A stretch of DNA of 35,570 bases, taken from positions 1 to 35,570 of the forward strand of contig JAFTSU010000029.1 in NCBI GenBank assembly GCA_017467105.1, written 5' to 3'. Both the position numbers and the translations under genes were made by a program. Under the pieces are notes generated by a model. The model was not told where the DNA came from and made no database searches. It was given only the letters and a program-made list of their open reading frames with translations. Below, piece by piece: positions 31,819-35,570 of this stretch; within the stretch, counting starts at the first letter, position 1; every line of letters starts with the position of its first letter. The stretch is from Clostridia bacterium (GTDB lineage Bacteria > Bacillota > Clostridia > Oscillospirales > CAG-272).

Positions 31819-32946
31819 TTAAATTCCTAAAACCGCCTTATATACGGTGTCTCTCAGATACGGATGAAGCTTATCGTATGAATAGAGGCAGTCCATAATA
31901 TGCTGAAGATAAAAGACTGACAGTCGGTTATCGGGATCTATAAGCGAATACGCGCCGCCCGCGCTGTCCCAGCCGAATTCTCCAATAGGACTTTTGCCAA
32001 GGGATAGGGCTGGATTGATATGTACTCTGCAGCAAAGCCCCCAGCCGTAGCCGTATCTCTTCACAACGGAATAATCCTCGAGCGGATCGCCATCCAGCAT
32101 ATTTACTCGAAGCATCCTTAAAGTCTCGTCTTTCAGCACACGGTATCCGTTTTTCGCAGTACCGCCGAGAGATAGCGCCGTTATGATCTTGGAATAGTCT
32201 CGGCAGGAGCCGAAGAGTCCGGCTCCTCCGCTATCGTAGTCCGGAGAGAGACGGAACACGTTGGTATTATCGGGCTTTCTGACGGATATGCCCGCGCCGT
32301 TTTTGTACACGTACATAGGCGCTATCCTTTTTGCTTGCTCTGCTGAGGGATGGAAACCCATATCCTCTATTTCAAGGGGATCAAACAGCCTTTTTTTCAT
32401 ATAATCCCGAAGTCGCATTCCCCCTGCCACCTCAATAACGGCGCCCAAAACGTCGTGACAGAGGCTGTATAAGAAATGAGTGCCCGGCTCAAAGAGCAGA
32501 GGATCCTTTGCCATTGCGTTAACAAGTCCCAGGGTGCTTCTTTCACTTGCGGACTTCACGTTCTCGGTACGAAAGTCGTAGGATAAACCTCCGGTCATAG
32601 TGAAGAGATGCTTTACCAGAAGAGCATTTTTCGCATCGGTTACAGTGCCGTCCCGGGAACGCACCTTAAGATGCTCGTATGCGGGTAAATATTTTGACAC
32701 GGGGTCATCTAAAGCGATTTTCCCCTCCTCCAGAAGCTGCATCGCCGCTATACACGTTACGACCTTGGTGGAGGAGAATAGCCAGTATAGATCATTCTCG
32801 CTGCATGGAACGGTTTTTTCGTCATCGTTATACCCGACGCATCTGTGATATACAGTCTCGCCGTCAAGCTTTATCATAAGTTCACCTGACGGTATGCCCG
32901 CATCACAGAGTCCGTCCATAAATCCGTCTAATAGTTTTACGTTCAT
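31819..32946 (-). CDS. Serine hydrolase of the class C beta-lactamase-like family
   Basis: A 375-residue protein of the beta-lactamase/transpeptidase-like superfamily (PF00144 type). The SxxK motif is S58-S-T-K61, the Tyr motif is Y160-S-L in THFLYSLCHD, and GWDSAGG near residue 335 replaces the KTG/HxG motif. No signal peptide is present, so it is a cytoplasmic esterase or peptidase rather than a secreted lactamase. MTGGLSYDF is the typical loop after the nucleophile helix. GGGAG precedes the ATG. It has its own promoter and a structured leader. Substrate unknown. Confidence 0.85.
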   Translation of the reverse strand: MNVKLLDGFMDGLCDAGIPSGELMIKLDGETVYHRCVGYNDDEKTVPCSENDLYWLFSSTKVVTCIAAMQLLEEGKIALDDPVSKYLPAYEHLKVRSRDGTVTDAKNALLVKHLFTMTGGLSYDFRTENVKSASERSTLGLVNAMAKDPLLFEPGTHFLYSLCHDVLGAVIEVAGGMRLRDYMKKRLFDPLEIEDMGFHPSAEQAKRIAPMYVYKNGAGISVRKPDNTNVFRLSPDYDSGGAGLFGSCRDYSKIITALSLGGTAKNGYRVLKDETLRMLRVNMLDGDPLEDYSVVKRYGYGWGLCCRVHINPALSLGKSPIGEFGWDSAGGAYSLIDPDNRLSVFYLQHIMDCLYSYDKLHPYLRDTVYKAVLGI

Positions 32947-32964
32947 TTTTTCTCCCGTAATTAT

Positions 32965-33051
32965 TTTGCGGAGAAATAATCCGAGTCATTTGCCTGATCC
33001 TCAGGAAAAATTCCTCCGCAAACTTATAAAATTGTAATTAATTGTTTACAA
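32965..33051 (-). promoter_or_regulatory. Promoter and stem-forming leader of the serine hydrolase gene
   Basis: On the minus strand, TTGTAA (33051-33046), a 17-nt spacer and TATAAG (33028-33023) form a promoter. The leader then starts with a stem: TTTGCGGAG at 33022-33014 pairs with CTCCGCAAA at 32973-32965, around an inner CCTGA/TCAGG helix. Function unclear; it may only stabilise the RNA 5' end. Confidence 0.45.
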
Positions 33052-33058
33052 AAAGCGA

Positions 33059-34486
33059 TTACTGCTGCTCTGTGGCTGTTTTTTGCTGTTTTTTTGAGGT
33101 AATATAATTTGCGAGTGCTCCGAATGCCATTATGATCGCGAATACAATTAGATACCACACGTTAGCCATTCCGTGCTTCAGTATGCTTGCCGCGACTATT
33201 ACACCTATTCCGATGATCGCCAGGGAGGGAAGGGCAAACCTAATAAGTGGGTTCAGGTCCTTTTCCTTTATCATCATAACGATGAGTATCGGAACGTACA
33301 TAGGGTATATAGTAATTATCGGAAGCTCCGAGGAGTCAAAGCCGTACTTGCTTATTACACCGAAATCGAAGAGTCCAAGTCCCATCAGTATGAAATAAAC
33401 GAACCATATGGCGCAGGCAAGCAGTGCGAACGCCGCGGAATTATGAGGCATATTGGTCTTCTTGTCGATCTGACCGAACACCTCGGGTGAGATACCCTCG
33501 TTTCTTGCGGAGAGAGAATAAATACCGCGGCAGCATCCAAGCATCAGACCGTTCAGCGTGCCGAGACAGGATATAACTATAAATACCTTGATAAGAACGG
33601 AAAGAACGCCGCCAAGCTTTGAGAATGCTGCCATCGTACCCTCGTTGGAAATGGTCACGATGTTTTCGAGACCGAGTATACCAACGTTGTACAGCGTATA
33701 TGCCGCAACGATTATCAGAGTACCGATGCACAGAGCAATTGGCAGATTCTTCTTGGAATCCTTGATCTCGGAGTTTATTGAGGTCGCGACTATCCACCCC
33801 TCGTATGCGAATATAGTGCTGCATATAGCAGGGAAGAGACCCGTCGCAGCATCTGAGGACTGATTGATAGCGTCAGTATCCACGCTGGAAAGATCAAAAT
33901 TCGATTCCAGATTTCCGTTGATCAGACCGATTATCATACCTACGACGCCAATAAATACGATAGGTATCAGCTTAACGAAGGTGGATGAAACCTGAAATTT
34001 ACCGGCTATCCTCGGAGCGATGGTGTTAAGGAAGTAGATCAGCACCAGATAGAAGAGAGCCAAGGTTATAGTCTCCGGGCTGTTAAGCGAGCTCTTTAAA
34101 TCTACGAATATCGGCGCCTCGTGATAACCGAACAGCACCAGAGTGTAACGGGCGGATACCCACGCGAGAACCGACGTCATAGCAGGATAATAAACTAACG
34201 ATAGAAACCAGCCGACGAAATAAGCGTAGGTTTTACCGCAGGTGGCCTCCGCATAGTCTACAACTCCGTTGACCTTCTCGTATTTCGTTGCCATAATGGC
34301 GAAGCAGGTAGCTATAACCACCATTACAAGGCCGGATATTATCCACGCCAGCACGCTGTACCATGCGTTGCCGTCAGCGGCGATAAGCACGTCCTTGGTT
34401 TTGAAGAATATTCCCGAACCGATAACGATTCCCACAACCATACATATTGCTGTAAATAAGCCGTATTTTTTCTTTAAGCCTTCCAT
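33059..34486 (-). CDS. APC family amino acid permease
   Basis: A 475-residue membrane transporter with about 12 helices. Helix 1 carries the APC substrate-site motif MVVGIVIGSGIFF, and helix 6 has FAYEGWIVATSINSEIKD. This layout matches the LAT/SteT-like branch that moves neutral or aromatic amino acids, often by exchange. AAGGAG precedes the ATG. It has its own promoter (34561-34588). I see no T-box or other amino-acid riboswitch in the short leader. Substrate cannot be told from sequence alone. Confidence 0.9.
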   Translation of the reverse strand: MEGLKKKYGLFTAICMVVGIVIGSGIFFKTKDVLIAADGNAWYSVLAWIISGLVMVVIATCFAIMATKYEKVNGVVDYAEATCGKTYAYFVGWFLSLVYYPAMTSVLAWVSARYTLVLFGYHEAPIFVDLKSSLNSPETITLALFYLVLIYFLNTIAPRIAGKFQVSSTFVKLIPIVFIGVVGMIIGLINGNLESNFDLSSVDTDAINQSSDAATGLFPAICSTIFAYEGWIVATSINSEIKDSKKNLPIALCIGTLIIVAAYTLYNVGILGLENIVTISNEGTMAAFSKLGGVLSVLIKVFIVISCLGTLNGLMLGCCRGIYSLSARNEGISPEVFGQIDKKTNMPHNSAAFALLACAIWFVYFILMGLGLFDFGVISKYGFDSSELPIITIYPMYVPILIVMMIKEKDLNPLIRFALPSLAIIGIGVIVAASILKHGMANVWYLIVFAIIMAFGALANYITSKKQQKTATEQQ

Positions 34487-34560
34487 ATTGTCTCCTTGTA
34501 GTTTAAAATTGGGGTTTATATGGCGTTTCTTTGTATTTTTCCTAACAAAGTATTACTTTT

Positions 34561-34588
34561 ATTATACTACAAATCTTGATAATTACAA
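34561..34588 (-). promoter_or_regulatory. Promoter of the APC permease gene
   Basis: On the minus strand: TTGTAA (34588-34583), a 16-nt spacer and TATAAT (34566-34561). The ~65-nt leader has a weak CTTTGT/ACAAAG hairpin. Confidence 0.65.
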
Positions 34589-34898
34589 TAGAAAATTGCA
34601 ATAAAAAATGAAAAACGGCTGTCAATGAGCCCAAAATGCAGCTTTTAAAAGCTTGCTTTGCATTCATTATTAGTAAAATCAGAGTGGAAAAGTGAAGAGC
34701 TTGCCTCTGAGATTACCATTTTAAATCATAGATATCAGCGAAAGATGTTAATAAATTGTAAATTTTAGCGTGCGTAAGGGATAATTTTTTAAAATATATA
34801 GATTTTTTTAAATTTATGTGGTAAAATATTACGGATTGCTACAAAGCAGTCATTTAATCGGATTATCAAAAAAACATATATTTATGGAGGAAATTAAA
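34589..34898. promoter_or_regulatory. Intergenic region with the ppdK promoter
   Basis: About 310 non-coding bases. TTGTAA (34756-34761), an 18-nt spacer and GATAAT (34780-34785) are the best ppdK promoter, giving a leader of about 105 nt. CGGATT occurs twice in that leader, once before a small ATTGCT/AGCAGT hairpin. AGCTTTTAAAAGCT near 34640 is a perfect palindrome of unknown meaning. Confidence 0.4.
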
Positions 34899-35570
34899 AT
34901 GGCAAAGAAGTATTGTTATCTTTTCTCCGAGGGTAATGCAAATATGCGTGAGATCCTCGGCGGTAAGGGCGCAAACCTTGCAGAGATGACCAACATCGGT
35001 CTTCCTGTTCCCCAGGGCTTCACTATCTCTACCGAAGCCTGCACACAGTACTATGAGGACGGCCGTCAGATCAATGATTCTATCATGGCTGAAATCATGG
35101 AGTATATCGTAAAGATGGAGGGAGTTACCGGCAAGAAGTTCGGCGACCTTGAAAATCCTCTTCTCGTATCCGTTCGTTCCGGCGCAAGAGCATCCATGCC
35201 CGGTATGATGGACACCATTCTCAACCTTGGTCTTAACGAGCAGGTTGTAGAGGTTATGGCTAAGAAGTCCGGCAATGCTCGTTGGGCTTACGACTGCTAC
35301 CGTAGATTTATCCAGATGTATTCCGACGTCGTTATGGAGGTTGGTAAGAAGTACTTCGAAGAGCTCATCGATAAGATGAAGGAAGAAAAGGGTGTCAAGC
35401 TCGACGTTGAGCTTACCGCTGACGACCTTAAGGAGCTCGCTAACCAGTTCAAGGCAGAGTACAAGGCGAAGATCGGTTCTGACTTCCCCTCTGATCCTAA
35501 GGAACAGCTTATCGGTGCTGTTAAGGCAGTATTCCGTTCTTGGGACAACCCCCGTGCAAACGTTTACCGT
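34899..35570 (+). CDS. ppdK: Pyruvate, phosphate dikinase (5' part)
   Basis: 224 codons, open to the window edge. The N-terminus [20 protein letters not shown], then [24 protein letters not shown] and [20 protein letters not shown], is the nucleotide-binding domain of PPDK, which interconverts pyruvate, ATP and phosphate with PEP, AMP and pyrophosphate. The full protein is usually ~875 residues, so about a quarter is visible. GGAGG precedes the ATG. Codon bias is strong, as in pgk and tpiA. In many anaerobic Clostridia this enzyme replaces or complements pyruvate kinase. Confidence 0.95.
   Translation, partial: MAKKYCYLFSEGNANMREILGGKGANLAEMTNIGLPVPQGFTISTEACTQYYEDGRQINDSIMAEIMEYIVKMEGVTGKKFGDLENPLLVSVRSGARASMPGMMDTILNLGLNEQVVEVMAKKSGNARWAYDCYRRFIQMYSDVVMEVGKKYFEELIDKMKEEKGVKLDVELTADDLKELANQFKAEYKAKIGSDFPSDPKEQLIGAVKAVFRSWDNPRANVYR

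Overview
The window reads as chromosomal DNA of an anaerobic, low-to-mid GC member of the Clostridia, most likely an uncultured gut lineage near the Oscillospirales or Christensenellales. The clues are strong AGGAG-type ribosome binding sites, TTGACA/TATAAT promoters, many bidirectional intrinsic terminators, spoVG, a MurC with the EACEYK-type motif, pyruvate phosphate dikinase, and the DUF5685 plus J-domain gene pair. The placement is inference; no rRNA or tRNA gene is present to test it.

Layout. (1) 1-4.8 kb, plus strand: tail of an unknown gene, then DUF5685, a J-domain protein with a Cys-rich tail, a small membrane protein, rimO and pgsA. (2) 4.8-11.8 kb: a TetR regulator divergent from pgk; tpiA, separated from pgk by three near-identical 88-bp structured repeats; an orphan sugar-ABC ATPase; and a 554-residue protein built around 21 uninterrupted heptads with Gln at a fixed position. 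The genes from pgk to this protein show the codon bias of highly expressed genes. (3) 11.8-16.1 kb: spoVG divergent from murC, then a DUF523 gene and mgtE, which has a consensus promoter and a structured ~135-nt leader that can hide its ribosome binding site. (4) 16.1-25.7 kb, minus strand: a putative glycoside hydrolase; an operon of a spermidine-synthase-like methyltransferase, a CE7-type esterase and a cysteine-desulfidase/serine-dehydratase-like enzyme; a lipoprotein with a (GGES)9 linker; and an XRE regulator fused to a zinc ribbon and membrane domain. (5) 25.8-28.2 kb: a small XRE regulator, dapA and queA. (6) 28.2-29.84 kb: an AT-rich insert between a 28-bp direct repeat of the queA 3' end, holding an ImmA/IrrE-type metallopeptidase and a two-helix membrane protein. 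(7) 30-35.6 kb: mntP, a CaCA cation exchanger, a class C beta-lactamase-like hydrolase, an APC amino-acid permease and the 5' part of ppdK.

Most genes are housekeeping: lower glycolysis (pgk, tpiA, ppdK), envelope and lysine synthesis (murC, pgsA, dapA), translation modification (rimO, queA) and divalent-cation balance (mgtE, mntP, CaCA). The most novel signals are the small island in the queA 3' end with its peptidase/membrane-protein pair and a palindrome over its promoter, the Gln-heptad coiled-coil protein, and the tandem hairpin repeats between pgk and tpiA.
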